Assembly: GCF_900099965.1 (NCBI RefSeq)
Contig: NZ_FNDJ01000026.1
Location: forward strand, 99,203-163,202
Length of the DNA: 64,000 nucleotides
Reading direction: 5' to 3'
From: Nonomuraea jiangxiensis
GTDB taxonomy: Bacteria > Actinomycetota > Actinomycetes > Streptosporangiales > Streptosporangiaceae
Below are positions 16,854 to 25,509 of the stretch, in pieces; the stretch's first letter is position 1, and every line of letters starts with the position of its first letter. The translations under genes and the position numbers were made by a program. Below the pieces are notes generated by a model. The model did not search any database, was not told the origin of the DNA, and saw only the letters and a list, made by a program, of their open reading frames with translations.

Positions 16854-16868
16854 AGCGAGAGGTCGCGC

Positions 16869-17927
16869 GTGATCACATTCGACGCGGTCACCAAACGTTA
16901 TCCGGACGGCACGGTCGCCGTGGACGGCCTCAGCCTGGAGGCGCCCACCGGGGAGATCACCGTGTTCGTCGGGCCCTCGGGCTGCGGTAAGACGACGTCC
17001 CTGCGGATGATCAATCGGATGATCGACGCCACGGAAGGGCAGATCCTGCTCGACGGCGTTCCCGTGCAGGGCATCGACCCGCCGACGTTGCGGCGCGGCA
17101 TCGGCTACGTCATCCAGCAGGCCGGGCTGTTCCCGCACCGCAGGATCGTGGACAACGTGGCCACCGTCCCCTACCTGCTCGGCTGGGACCGGCGCAAGGC
17201 CAGGGCCAGGGCCATGGAGCTGCTCGAACGTGTCGGGCTCGACTCGGCGCTCGCCCGGCGCTACCCGTTCCAGCTCTCCGGCGGGCAGCAGCAGCGGGTC
17301 GGGGTGGCCAGGGCGCTGGCCGCCGATCCGCCCGTGCTGCTGATGGACGAGCCGTTCAGCGCGGTCGATCCCGTGGTGCGCACGAGCCTCCAGGACGAGC
17401 TGCTCAGGCTCCAGGCGGAGCTGAACAAGACCATCGTCTTCGTCACCCACGACATCGACGAGGCCATCAAGCTCGGCGACCGGGTGGCCGTGCTGCGGGT
17501 GGGCGGCCGGCTGGCGCAGCTCGCCGACCCCAAGACACTGCTGTCGGATCCGGCCGACGACTTCGTCCGCGAGTTCCTCGGGCGTGACAGGGGGATCAGG
17601 CGGCTGCAGTTCGTCTCCACGGCGGGGCTGCGGCTGCGTACCGACCTGACCGTGGAGGAGGGGTTCGGGGGCGGCACGGCAGAGCCGTGGGCGCTGGTCG
17701 TGAGCGCGGACGGCGCGCCGGTCGGCTGGGTGGCCGACGCGCGGCCGGACGTGCTGGAGCCGTTCGGGACGTTCGTCCACGGCCGCGACTCCATGCGGTC
17801 CGCGCTCGACGCGGCGCTGCTGTCGCCGTCCGGTTGTGCCGTGGGTGTGGACGAGAACGGCAAGGTCGTCGGCGTGGCCACCCGGGAGGCGCTCGACGAG
17901 GCGCTGGCGGAGGCGGCAGATGGGTGA
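16869..17927 (+). CDS. Glycine betaine/choline-type ABC transporter ATP-binding protein
   Basis: An ATPase of 352 residues. Walker A is GPSGCGKTT near residue 37, the Q-loop lies in IGYVIQQAGLFPHRR, the signature is LSGGQQQR, Walker B is VLLMDEPFS, and the switch His is in FVTHDIDEA. The OpuCA/ProV form is shown by LRMINRMIDATEGQILLDG and by a C-terminal regulatory extension of about 110 residues (CBS-like in position). The GTG at 16869 has GAGAGG six bases upstream. It overlaps the next gene by 8 bp. Substrate (betaine, choline, carnitine or proline) cannot be told from sequence. Confidence 0.92.
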   Translation: MITFDAVTKRYPDGTVAVDGLSLEAPTGEITVFVGPSGCGKTTSLRMINRMIDATEGQILLDGVPVQGIDPPTLRRGIGYVIQQAGLFPHRRIVDNVATVPYLLGWDRRKARARAMELLERVGLDSALARRYPFQLSGGQQQRVGVARALAADPPVLLMDEPFSAVDPVVRTSLQDELLRLQAELNKTIVFVTHDIDEAIKLGDRVAVLRVGGRLAQLADPKTLLSDPADDFVREFLGRDRGIRRLQFVSTAGLRLRTDLTVEEGFGGGTAEPWALVVSADGAPVGWVADARPDVLEPFGTFVHGRDSMRSALDAALLSPSGCAVGVDENGKVVGVATREALDEALAEAADG

Positions 17928-18597
17928 TGGTCCCCCCTCGATCTGGGAGTGGATCGCACGGAACTGGGACACCGGCCGGGTCGACAGCATCAGAAACCTG
18001 CTCACCGACCATCTGACCATGTCGCTCGTGCCGATCCTGCTCTCGCTGGTCGTGGCGCTGCCGCTGGGCCTGGCCTGCGTACGGTGGCGCTGGCTCTACC
18101 AGCCCACCTCCGGCCTGATGAACATCGTGTACGCGATCCCCTCGCTGCCCATCTTCATGCTGCTGATCTCGGTGACCGGGTTGTCGCAGACCACCGTGAT
18201 CATCCCGCTCACCTTCTACGGCATGGCGGTGCTGATCCCGGCCGTGGTCGACGGGCTGGGTTCGGTGCCCGACCACGTGCGGCAGTCGGCCGTCGCCATG
18301 GGGTTCACCCCGCTGCGCCGCCTGCTCGCGGTCGAGCTGCCGATCGCCGTGCCGGTGGTGCTGGCCGGGCTGCGGGTCGTCGCGGTCTCCAGCATCAGCC
18401 TGGTCAGCGTGGGCGCCCTGATCGGCCAGGGCGGGCTCGGGAGCCTGTTCACCAGGGCGTACCAGAACCCCTTCATGCCGCCGGTGATCGTCGGGATCGT
18501 GCTCATCGTGGCGCTGGCCCTGGTCGCCGACGGGCTGCTGGTGCTCGCCCAGCGGCTGCTCACCCCGTGGGTACGCGCCAGAAAGGGCAGGGCATGA
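17920..18597 (+). CDS. Glycine betaine/choline-type ABC transporter permease (first)
   Basis: A membrane protein of 225 residues with five or six hydrophobic helices. The EAA-type loop is VPDHVRQSAVAMGFTPLRRL, and the VYAIPSLPIFMLL and GQGGLGSLFTRAYQ segments are typical of OpuCB/ProW permeases. It overlaps the ATPase gene by 8 bp and the second permease gene by 4 bp (ATGA). It pairs with the second permease to make a heterodimeric channel. Confidence 0.92.
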   Translation: MGDGPPSIWEWIARNWDTGRVDSIRNLLTDHLTMSLVPILLSLVVALPLGLACVRWRWLYQPTSGLMNIVYAIPSLPIFMLLISVTGLSQTTVIIPLTFYGMAVLIPAVVDGLGSVPDHVRQSAVAMGFTPLRRLLAVELPIAVPVVLAGLRVVAVSSISLVSVGALIGQGGLGSLFTRAYQNPFMPPVIVGIVLIVALALVADGLLVLAQRLLTPWVRARKGRA

Positions 18598-19286
18598 GCT
18601 GGCTGATCGCGTTCTTCGACTGGCTGGTCGAGTTCTTCGGCGACCCCGCGCGCTGGTCAGGCCCCGACGGCATTCCGGCGCGGCTGCTGGAGCACCTGGA
18701 GTTCTCGGCCCTGGCCCTGGCGCTGGCGGTGCTGATCGCCGTGCCGCTCGGGCTGCTGATCGGGCACACGGGTCGGGGCGAGGTGGTCGTGGTCGTGTCC
18801 GCGAACCTGGCCAGGGCGCTGCCCACGCTGGGCCTGCTGGTGATGTTCGTGCTGCTGCTGGGCGCGGCCTCGGTCTGGCCGGTGATCATTCCCTTGGTGC
18901 TGCTGGCGGTGCCGCCGATCCTGGTGAACACCTTCGAGGGCATCAAGGGGGTCGATCCCGAGCTGCGCGACGCGGCGTACGGGATGGGGCTGCGCGGCGG
19001 GCAGGTGCTCGGGCGGGTGCTGGTCCCGGTGGCGCTGCCGCTGATCCTGCTGGGCTGCCGGCTCTCCGCGATCCAGGTCGTGGCCACCACCACGGTCGCC
19101 GCCTACACCGGGCTGGGCGGGCTGGGACGCTTCATCATCGATGGTTTCGCGACGAAGGATTACGCCAGGGTCGTTGGTGGTTCAGTACTGATTGTGCTTT
19201 TTGCGCTGGTAGTGCAGATCTTGTTCGCCCTCGCGCAGAGGGTGACGGTCTCACCCGGGGTGAGCCGGCGGCTTAAAGTTCGATAG
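18594..19286 (+). CDS. Glycine betaine/choline-type ABC transporter permease (second)
   Basis: A membrane protein of 230 residues. It has the loop VDPELRDAAYGMGLRGGQVL contacting the ATPase, an ARALPTLGLLVMFVLLLG segment and the conserved YTGLGGLGRFIIDGF. It is paralogous to the preceding permease, as in the OpuCB/OpuCD pairs of Gram-positive bacteria. The stop lies 38 bp before the binding-protein gene. Confidence 0.92.
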   Translation: MSWLIAFFDWLVEFFGDPARWSGPDGIPARLLEHLEFSALALALAVLIAVPLGLLIGHTGRGEVVVVVSANLARALPTLGLLVMFVLLLGAASVWPVIIPLVLLAVPPILVNTFEGIKGVDPELRDAAYGMGLRGGQVLGRVLVPVALPLILLGCRLSAIQVVATTTVAAYTGLGGLGRFIIDGFATKDYARVVGGSVLIVLFALVVQILFALAQRVTVSPGVSRRLKVR

Positions 19287-19324
19287 TCTCCCCTATTACC
19301 TCCCGCTTAGAAGGGAAAAGCAAG

Positions 19325-20248
19325 ATGAGACGGAAGTACGGCATCGCGGGGGTGCTGATCTCGGCGATGCTCGCGCTGACCGCCTGCGGTGGTGGCAGCA
19401 CCGGGGGAAACCCGCTCGACACCACGAGCGCGGCCCCCAGCGGGTCCGCCTCGGGCGGGGGTGGCAAGGCCGTCGTCGGATCGTTCGACTTCCCCGAAAG
19501 CGTGCTGCTCGCCTCCATTTACGCCCAGGCACTGGAGGCCAAGGGTGTGCAAGTGGACGAGAAGCCCAACATCGGCACCCGTGAGGTCGTGATCGACCAG
19601 GTCAAGAGCGGTGGCCTGACCATCGTGCCGGAGTACAACGGCAACCTGCTCGCCTTCCTCGACCTGAAGAACACCGCCGCGACCACCGACGAGGTGGACA
19701 CGGCGCTGCAGCAGAAGCTGCCTGCCGAACTGGAGGTGCTCGACTCCTCGCCGGCCGAGGACAAGGACAGCCTGTCCATCACCAAGGACACCCAGACCAA
19801 GCAGTCGCTGAACACCATGGAGGACCTGGCCAAGGTCTCCAAGGACATGACCTTCGGCGGGCCGCCCGAGTTCAAGGAGCGGTGGGAAGCGCGGCTGAAG
19901 GAGGTCTACGGGATCGAGTTCAAGGAGTGGAAGTCCACCGGCGCGACCACCGCCGACGCCCTGAAGGACGGCTCGATCCAGGTCGGCAACGTGTTCACCA
20001 CCGACCCCAAGATGGCGGCCAACAACCTGGTCGCCCTCCAGGACACCAAGAACATCTTCCCCGCCCAGAACGTGACCCCGCTGCTCAACAAGGCGGCGGC
20101 GACCGACACGATCAGGACCACGCTCAACGACATCTCGGCGAAGCTCTCCACGCAGTCCCTGCTGGACATGATGCAGAAGATCGCCGTCAACAAGGACGAG
20201 CCCGCCACGGTGGCCAAGGAATGGCTGACCACCAACGGCCTCGGCTGA
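19325..20248 (+). CDS. Betaine/choline-type substrate-binding lipoprotein
   Basis: A protein of 307 residues. The first 21 residues are a lipoprotein signal with lipobox LTAC, then a Gly/Ser linker, then the OpuAC/ProX-type fold (GSFDFPESVLLASIYAQALE, IGTREVVIDQVKSGGL, VPEYNGNLLAFLDL, QVGNVFTTDPKMAANNLVAL). It should catch the compatible solute outside the membrane and pass it to the two permeases. Last gene of the four-gene transporter operon, and followed by a strong hairpin. Confidence 0.92.
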   Translation: MRRKYGIAGVLISAMLALTACGGGSTGGNPLDTTSAAPSGSASGGGGKAVVGSFDFPESVLLASIYAQALEAKGVQVDEKPNIGTREVVIDQVKSGGLTIVPEYNGNLLAFLDLKNTAATTDEVDTALQQKLPAELEVLDSSPAEDKDSLSITKDTQTKQSLNTMEDLAKVSKDMTFGGPPEFKERWEARLKEVYGIEFKEWKSTGATTADALKDGSIQVGNVFTTDPKMAANNLVALQDTKNIFPAQNVTPLLNKAAATDTIRTTLNDISAKLSTQSLLDMMQKIAVNKDEPATVAKEWLTTNGLG

Positions 20249-20257
20249 CGCCCGCCG

Positions 20258-20292
20258 CGCCGAGGGCTCCCCACTGCGGGGGGTCCTCGGCG
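20258..20292 (+). terminator. Strong stem-loop ending the betaine-type ABC operon
   Basis: Bases 20258-20272 pair with 20278-20292 over 15 bp (13 Watson-Crick and two G-U) around the loop ACTGC. There is no U-tract. The 3' end is the first base of the GTG start of the flavin reductase-like gene, so the stem covers its ribosome binding region. Confidence 0.65.
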
Positions 20293-20774
20293 TGAGCGAG
20301 CTCACGGAGGCGATGGCGCAACTGGCGGCCGGCGTGGCGGTGGTGACCGCCCGCGACGGGCGCGACGACCTCGGTGTCACCGTGTCGGCGCTGATGTCCG
20401 TCTCCCTGGAACCTCCGCTCGTGCTGGTGAGCCTGGCCAGCGGCGGCTACCTCAACGAGGTGCTGCTGCGTCAGGACCGCTGGGCGGCTTCGCTGCTGTC
20501 GGCGGACCAGGCCGCCATCGCCAGCCGCTTCGCCACCGCGGGCCGCCCCAGCGCCCGCCTGCTGGTCGCGGGCATCCCGCACCACCGGGGGCCGCACACG
20601 GACGCGCTGGTGGTGGAGGACGGAGTGGCCGCCCTGGAGGCCGAGACCACCAAGGTGATCCCGGCCGGCGACCACACGCTCTTCCTGGCCACCGTCCTCG
20701 CGGTCTGCTACGTCAACCCCGCCCTCAACCCCCTGATACGCCTCCGCGGCCGCTACCGCTCAACCGGATCCTGA
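20292..20774 (+). CDS. Flavin reductase family protein
   Basis: A small flavin-binding protein of 160 residues of the DIM6/NTAB type. It begins MAQLAAGVAVVTARDG, then ALMSVSLEPPLVLVSLA, and has a LRQDRWAASLLSADQ segment and GPHTDALVVEDGVAALE, as in FMN reductases that feed two-component monooxygenases. No partner monooxygenase is adjacent. The GTG start keeps the conserved N-terminal motif; it lies at the foot of a 15-bp hairpin, so translation may depend on that structure. Confidence 0.85.
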   Translation: MSELTEAMAQLAAGVAVVTARDGRDDLGVTVSALMSVSLEPPLVLVSLASGGYLNEVLLRQDRWAASLLSADQAAIASRFATAGRPSARLLVAGIPHHRGPHTDALVVEDGVAALEAETTKVIPAGDHTLFLATVLAVCYVNPALNPLIRLRGRYRSTGS

Positions 20775-20982
20775 CGCCCCCTGCTACCGGGGCTCTCCGG
20801 TGGTGGTCTCGCCGTGCTCGCCGAGGCGGTCCCGTTGTCACCACCTAGACGGTCCAGGAGACGCACGTAACGGCGCCCGGCCCTGTGCGGGTCAGCGGGC
20901 GTTCTCCTGGAGGCGCCCGGCCGGGTGCGGCGGGTGGCGGCCGGCTTGGCTCTGCCGTAAAGGATGAAGGTTTGGGTGTGGG

Positions 20983-22680
20983 TCAGCGGATCGTGTACCA
21001 GGAGGGGAGCAGGAGGGGGCCGGCGGCGGGGAGGCCGAGTTCGGCGGACAGGCGGGCCAGCGGGCCCCAGGCGTCCATCCGGATCCTCGCCAGGGCGGCC
21101 GACCTGTCCTCGCTGGACTCCGGGCCGCGCAGGCGGTCCAGCGGGTTGAGCCGCGGATAAGTGCGTACGGGGGCGTCCTCGGCCAGGCCCGTGCGCTTCC
21201 TGGCCAGGGCGAGCGCGTCCTCCAGCCCGCCGAGCTCGTCCACCAGGCCGCCCGCCTGGGCGTCGGCGCCGGTCCAGACGCGGCCGCGGGCCAGCTCGTG
21301 GGCGCGTTCGCGGGTGAGGTCGCGGCTCTTGGCCACCTTGCTCACGAAGTCGTCGTAGATGCGGTCGAGCCAGGCGTTCACGCGTTCCCACTGCTCGGGG
21401 GAGAAGCCGCGGGAGGTGGAGAACATACCGGCGTTCGCCCCTTCGGCCACCATCTCCGAATTTATCCCGATTTTTTGGAGCATCTCGGAAATGACGGGCT
21501 TTCCGCCGTACACGCCGATCGAGCCGGTGAGCGTGCCCGGCTGGGCGACGATCACGTCGGCGCCCATCGACACGTAGTAGCCACCGGACGCCGCCAGGTC
21601 TCCCATGGAGACGATCAGCGGCTTGACCTTGCGGGTCAGCACCACCTCGCGCCAGACCGTGTCGCTGGCCACATAGGAGCCGCCGGGGCTGTCCACCCGG
21701 AACACGACGGCCTTGATGTGCTCGTCGCGCCTGGCGGCGCGCAGCGCGGCGCTGATCGTGTCGGAGCCCATCGCCCCGCCCCCGCCCAGCGGGCTGCGGC
21801 CGCTGCGGCCGGTCCTGATCATGCCGGTGCCGTGGACGAGGGCGATCCCGTCGGTCATCGGGTGCGGCAGCTTCCTGACGGCCGCGCCCCTGGCGTAGCG
21901 GGAGACGTACAGGAGGTGGGCCTCGCCGCCCGCGGAGCGCTTGACCTCGTCGTAGACCTCGTCCCGGTAGGCCAGGTGGTCGACCAGCCCGGCCTCCTGC
22001 GCCTCCGCGCTGGAGAACGGGCCGCGGTCGATCAGCTCGCGCACCTTGCCGGGGTCCAGCCGGCGGCCGTCGGCGATGCCCGCGACGAGGGTCTCGGTGA
22101 CCGACTCCACGATGCGGCCCGTGGACTCGCGGTGCGGATCGGTCATGTGGTCCTGGGTGAAGGTGTTGACGGCGGTCTTGTACTCGTGGCGCTGGCCGGC
22201 CTCGTAGCCCACGCCCAGCTTGGTCAGCGCCCCCTTGAGGAAGCGCTGCTCCAGGGCCACCCCGGTCAGCCCCACGTCGCCGCTCGGCTGCAGGTAGACC
22301 CGCTCGAAGGCGCTGGCCAGGTAGTAGGGCACCGTGCCGCCGCCGAACTCGCCGAACGTCTCCGCGAAGGCCACGGTCAGCTTGCCGGAGGCCCTGAAGT
22401 GGATCACGGCCTGGCGCAGCTCCTGCACCATGGCCAGGCCCAGCGGGGCGCCGCCGAGCCGTACGATCAGCGCCTTGACCCTGGAGTCCTGCCTGGCCCG
22501 CTTGAGCCCGGACAGCACGTCGGACAGGCGGGGCTTGCGCATGGACAGGACCGCGGCGAGCGGATCCGTCGGCGGGCCCTCGGTGAGGCCCTCGGTGAGA
22601 TCGAGCTCCAGCACCAGCGGGGCGGTGCGCCGCTGGCGAAGCTTGTCGACGGTTTCGAAGATCGCCCTGCCTGCGTCCAT
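20983..22680 (-). CDS. sppA: Signal peptide peptidase SppA, long (67K) type
   Basis: A tandem S49 peptidase of 565 residues. The catalytic lysine is K168 in HEYKTAVNTF (equivalent of K209 in E. coli), and the nucleophile is S365 in DLAASGGYYVSMGAD (equivalent of S409). The Ser-Lys dyad across two ClpP-like domains is complete. Family members cleave leftover signal peptides in the membrane. No N-terminal transmembrane segment is visible here, unlike E. coli SppA. Transcribed alone; 211 bp separate it from the divergent DUF5753 regulator. Confidence 0.92.
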   Translation of the reverse strand: MDAGRAIFETVDKLRQRRTAPLVLELDLTEGLTEGPPTDPLAAVLSMRKPRLSDVLSGLKRARQDSRVKALIVRLGGAPLGLAMVQELRQAVIHFRASGKLTVAFAETFGEFGGGTVPYYLASAFERVYLQPSGDVGLTGVALEQRFLKGALTKLGVGYEAGQRHEYKTAVNTFTQDHMTDPHRESTGRIVESVTETLVAGIADGRRLDPGKVRELIDRGPFSSAEAQEAGLVDHLAYRDEVYDEVKRSAGGEAHLLYVSRYARGAAVRKLPHPMTDGIALVHGTGMIRTGRSGRSPLGGGGAMGSDTISAALRAARRDEHIKAVVFRVDSPGGSYVASDTVWREVVLTRKVKPLIVSMGDLAASGGYYVSMGADVIVAQPGTLTGSIGVYGGKPVISEMLQKIGINSEMVAEGANAGMFSTSRGFSPEQWERVNAWLDRIYDDFVSKVAKSRDLTRERAHELARGRVWTGADAQAGGLVDELGGLEDALALARKRTGLAEDAPVRTYPRLNPLDRLRGPESSEDRSAALARIRMDAWGPLARLSAELGLPAAGPLLLPSWYTIR

Positions 22681-22891
22681 AGAGCCACCCTAAGCGACGC
22701 AATTCGAAATGCGCCGGGGAGTGAGAACCGTTCACGTCCAACCGGGGAAGCGCCCGCGTGCGGGGCTGGATCCAGCGGGACCCCGCATGGGAGTTTCTTC
22801 ATGATTCTTCGCCAACACTGATGACGAGTGGTCACTCTCGGCGTAGCGTCGATTACACCGCGATACCTCACGTCGAGAGGTTGGCCTCCCC

Positions 22892-23767
22892 ATGACCAGT
22901 CAAGACAAGATCATGGAAGCCAGGCAAGCGCTTGCCGGCCGGCTCAGGGAACTGCGCGTCAACCGCACCGTGGCCGGTCGGCGCATGACGGGCGACCGGC
23001 TCGCCGAGGCGATGGGCTGGCCGGGTCACCAGGCCATGATCTCCAAGATCGAGACCGCCGCTCAGCTGCCCAGCGTCGAGGACGTACGGACCTGGGCCAT
23101 CGCGTGCGGCGCCGAGGACCAGATCCCCGACCTCATCGCCCAGACACGGGACATCGACTCCATGTACGCCCAGTGGCGCCGGATCGAGCGCACCGGCCTG
23201 GGCGAGATCCAGCAGGCCTTCAAGAGCCTGTACGAGCGCACCAAAGAACTGCGGGTGTGGCAGCACTCGGCGATCCCGGGCCTGCTGCAGACCGAGGACT
23301 ACGCCCGCGCCCACCTGGCCACGATCATCGACTTCCGCGGCATCCCCGACAACCTGGACCGGGCCGTGGCCGCCCGCATGGAGCAGCAGGAGATCCTGAG
23401 CGGGGCCCGCCGGTTCATGTTCCTGCTCGGCGAGCAGGCGCTGCGCACGCCCGTGGTGCCGCTGGAGCGGATGGACGAGCAGCTCGACCGGCTGGCCGGG
23501 TTCACGCGCGAGAGCCCGAACGTCAGCCTCGGCATCCTGCCCGGCACGGCCCGCCCGCCGGTGATGCCGCCGGAGAACTTCTGGATCTACGACGGGGGCG
23601 AGGTCCGCGTGGACGGGGTGGCCGCCCAGTTCCGCCTCAGGAAGCCCGAGGACGTCGCGGTCTACGAGCGGACGTTCGGCGAACTGGCCGACGTGTGCGT
23701 CTACGGGGCGGCGGCGCGGGCGCTCCTGGAGGACGCCCGCCGGGCCCTGCGGGTCGGCGCCGGATGA
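22892..23767 (+). CDS. XRE family regulator with DUF5753 domain
   Basis: A protein of 291 residues. Helix-turn-helix at residues 12-75 (RLAEAMGWPGHQAMISKIET; LPSVEDVRTWAIACGA), then the actinobacterial DUF5753 effector domain (VWQHSAIPGLLQTEDYARAH; FLLGEQALRTPV; LGILPGTARPP). Such regulators usually sit next to a small DUF397 gene; none is seen here on either strand. Function is unknown beyond developmental regulation in Streptomyces relatives. Confidence 0.9.
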   Translation: MTSQDKIMEARQALAGRLRELRVNRTVAGRRMTGDRLAEAMGWPGHQAMISKIETAAQLPSVEDVRTWAIACGAEDQIPDLIAQTRDIDSMYAQWRRIERTGLGEIQQAFKSLYERTKELRVWQHSAIPGLLQTEDYARAHLATIIDFRGIPDNLDRAVAARMEQQEILSGARRFMFLLGEQALRTPVVPLERMDEQLDRLAGFTRESPNVSLGILPGTARPPVMPPENFWIYDGGEVRVDGVAAQFRLRKPEDVAVYERTFGELADVCVYGAAARALLEDARRALRVGAG

Positions 23768-23934
23768 GCCCCGGTCGGCAGGGCCCGCCGGTCCCGCTAG
23801 CGCTTGGAGCGCAGGGCCGCGTACCCGTCTTAACTGTTCGTCCGGGGGTTCAGGGGGAGCTTGTCGTCAGAAGTCTATAAATCAGAGAACTGAGGTCAGT
23901 GGGGCGGGAGCGGCGGATCGCCTGAGTCGCCGTT

Positions 23935-25311
23935 TCAGACCCGGGGGTCGGTCGCCGCCATCGCGCGTTCCGCGTCGATGCGGGTCGTGGTCACCTGCCT
24001 GCCCTCCGCGTCGTACCGGATGCCGGGGCCGCTGGTCTGCAGCCGCCGCAGGCTCTCCGCGACCGTCAGGGTCGGGAACGCCTGCTTCATCAGCGCGAAC
24101 AGCCCGGTCACGTGCGGCGCGGCCATCGAGGTGCCGCTCTTGACGCCGTACGTGCCGCCGGGCAACGAGGAGTTGACGTTCACTCCCGGCGCGAGCAGGT
24201 CGAGCATCGGCCCCCGGTTGGTGAACGGGGCCAGCTCGTCCCTGTCGTTGGTGGCGCCCACCGTGACGGCCGTCGAGATGCACGCGGGGTGTGCGACGCC
24301 GTTCTGGAAGCCGTTGTTGCCGGCGGACACCACGGGCGCCACGCCCAGCGCCACCAGGGCGTCGAACTCCGGCTTGAGCGCGCCCGCGGTGGCGTCGGAG
24401 TCGCAGGCCGTGCTGTACGGGCCGCCGCCGCCGAGGCTCAGGTTCACCGCGGCCACGTTGTGGTTCCTCGCCACCCTGGCCACGTATTCGAGCGCCAGCT
24501 TCTGGTCCGAGGTGTAGGTGAGGAAGCAGGGGGTCGAGGCGCCCCTGACCGAGCAGGTCAGGGCGCTGTTCACGCGGCTGAACACCTGGATGGGCAGGAT
24601 GCCGGCGGCCGGGGCGACCCCGTTGGAAGGGGCTCCGGTGGTCATGCGGCCCGCCGCGATGCCGGCCACGTGGGTGCCGTGGGAGCAGGCGTTCGTCGAG
24701 TTGATCAGGCACTGCTGGGTCTCGGCGTCGGCCGAGCCGGGGCCGATCTGGCTGGACTGGTTGTTCGGGCAGAGCGAGCCAGCGCCGTCCGCGGGGTCGG
24801 AGGAGGAGAAGCAGGCCTCGTCCACGAGCCGGCCGGCGAAGTACGGGTGGTCGCGGTCGATGCCCATGTCCAGGATCGCGACCGTCGCGCCGCGGCCGGT
24901 CCAGCCGGCGTCGTTCGCCCGGTTGGAGCGGATCACGTTGGTGGTGACGTCGAGGGTGGGCATGCTCAGCTCGTCCTTGTAGACGGACTGGACACGCGCG
25001 TCCTTCCTGAGCCTGGCCAGCAGTGGGCGGTCCACCTCGGCGACGAAGAAGTGCGGCGACTGGGCCGCCTCCAGAACCTGGCTGCCGGCGGAGGTCTGTT
25101 CGAAGTCCCTGGCGACGGCGGCGACGCTCTGCCCCGGCTTGAGCTGGATGATGGAGCGGACCTTGGACCTCTCCTGGATCTCCGCGATGAGCGCGGGGCT
25201 GATGATCGGGCCGCCCGCGTCCCGGGTGTCGGCCTGGAGCTCCGGGGGCGCGGAGAGCGCGGCGAATGTCATGGCCAGCGTGGCGCAGGCCAGAAGAGAC
25301 CGTAGCCTCAC
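23935..25311 (-). CDS. Secreted S8 family serine peptidase (subtilisin-like)
   Basis: A protein of 458 residues with a signal peptide (residues 1-27), an I9-like propeptide region (about 45-115) and an S8 domain. The triad is D148 (AILDMGID), H211 (SHGTHVAG) and S395 (GTSMAAPH), with the oxyanion Asn near N332 (SAGNNG). Six or more cysteines in the insert between Asp and His (ACFSSSDP, SLCPNN, QQCLIN) suggest disulphides. The GTG start follows GGAGGA. It is paralogous to the next gene on the same strand, from which it is separated by about 200 bp and a terminator. Confidence 0.92.
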   Translation of the reverse strand: MRLRSLLACATLAMTFAALSAPPELQADTRDAGGPIISPALIAEIQERSKVRSIIQLKPGQSVAAVARDFEQTSAGSQVLEAAQSPHFFVAEVDRPLLARLRKDARVQSVYKDELSMPTLDVTTNVIRSNRANDAGWTGRGATVAILDMGIDRDHPYFAGRLVDEACFSSSDPADGAGSLCPNNQSSQIGPGSADAETQQCLINSTNACSHGTHVAGIAAGRMTTGAPSNGVAPAAGILPIQVFSRVNSALTCSVRGASTPCFLTYTSDQKLALEYVARVARNHNVAAVNLSLGGGGPYSTACDSDATAGALKPEFDALVALGVAPVVSAGNNGFQNGVAHPACISTAVTVGATNDRDELAPFTNRGPMLDLLAPGVNVNSSLPGGTYGVKSGTSMAAPHVTGLFALMKQAFPTLTVAESLRRLQTSGPGIRYDAEGRQVTTTRIDAERAMAATDPRV

Positions 25312-25468
25312 GGGTTTCCTCCGAGCGTCGGGGCGGGAAGCCGTGAAGCTCCTCCGCTCCCGGCTGCGTACAGGCGTTTACATCCCCCGTGTGACAAGTG
25401 CGATGTCAGCGACGTATGCAGCCCAGAGAAACGTTGGGGCCCTTTTTGCGGTGACCAGGCCAAAGAAG

Positions 25469-25497
25469 AAAGGCCGGTCGAGAAGCGACCGGCCTTT
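25469..25497 (-). terminator. Intrinsic terminator of the second subtilase gene
   Basis: AAAGGCCGGTC (25469-25479) and GACCGGCCTTT (25487-25497) are perfect 11-bp arms around a 7-nt loop. On the minus strand the stem is followed by the pyrimidine-rich CTTCTTTGG, giving a classical terminator 13 bp past the stop of the 25510-27465 gene. Confidence 0.85.
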
Positions 25498-25509
25498 CGC
25501 GATATTTAG

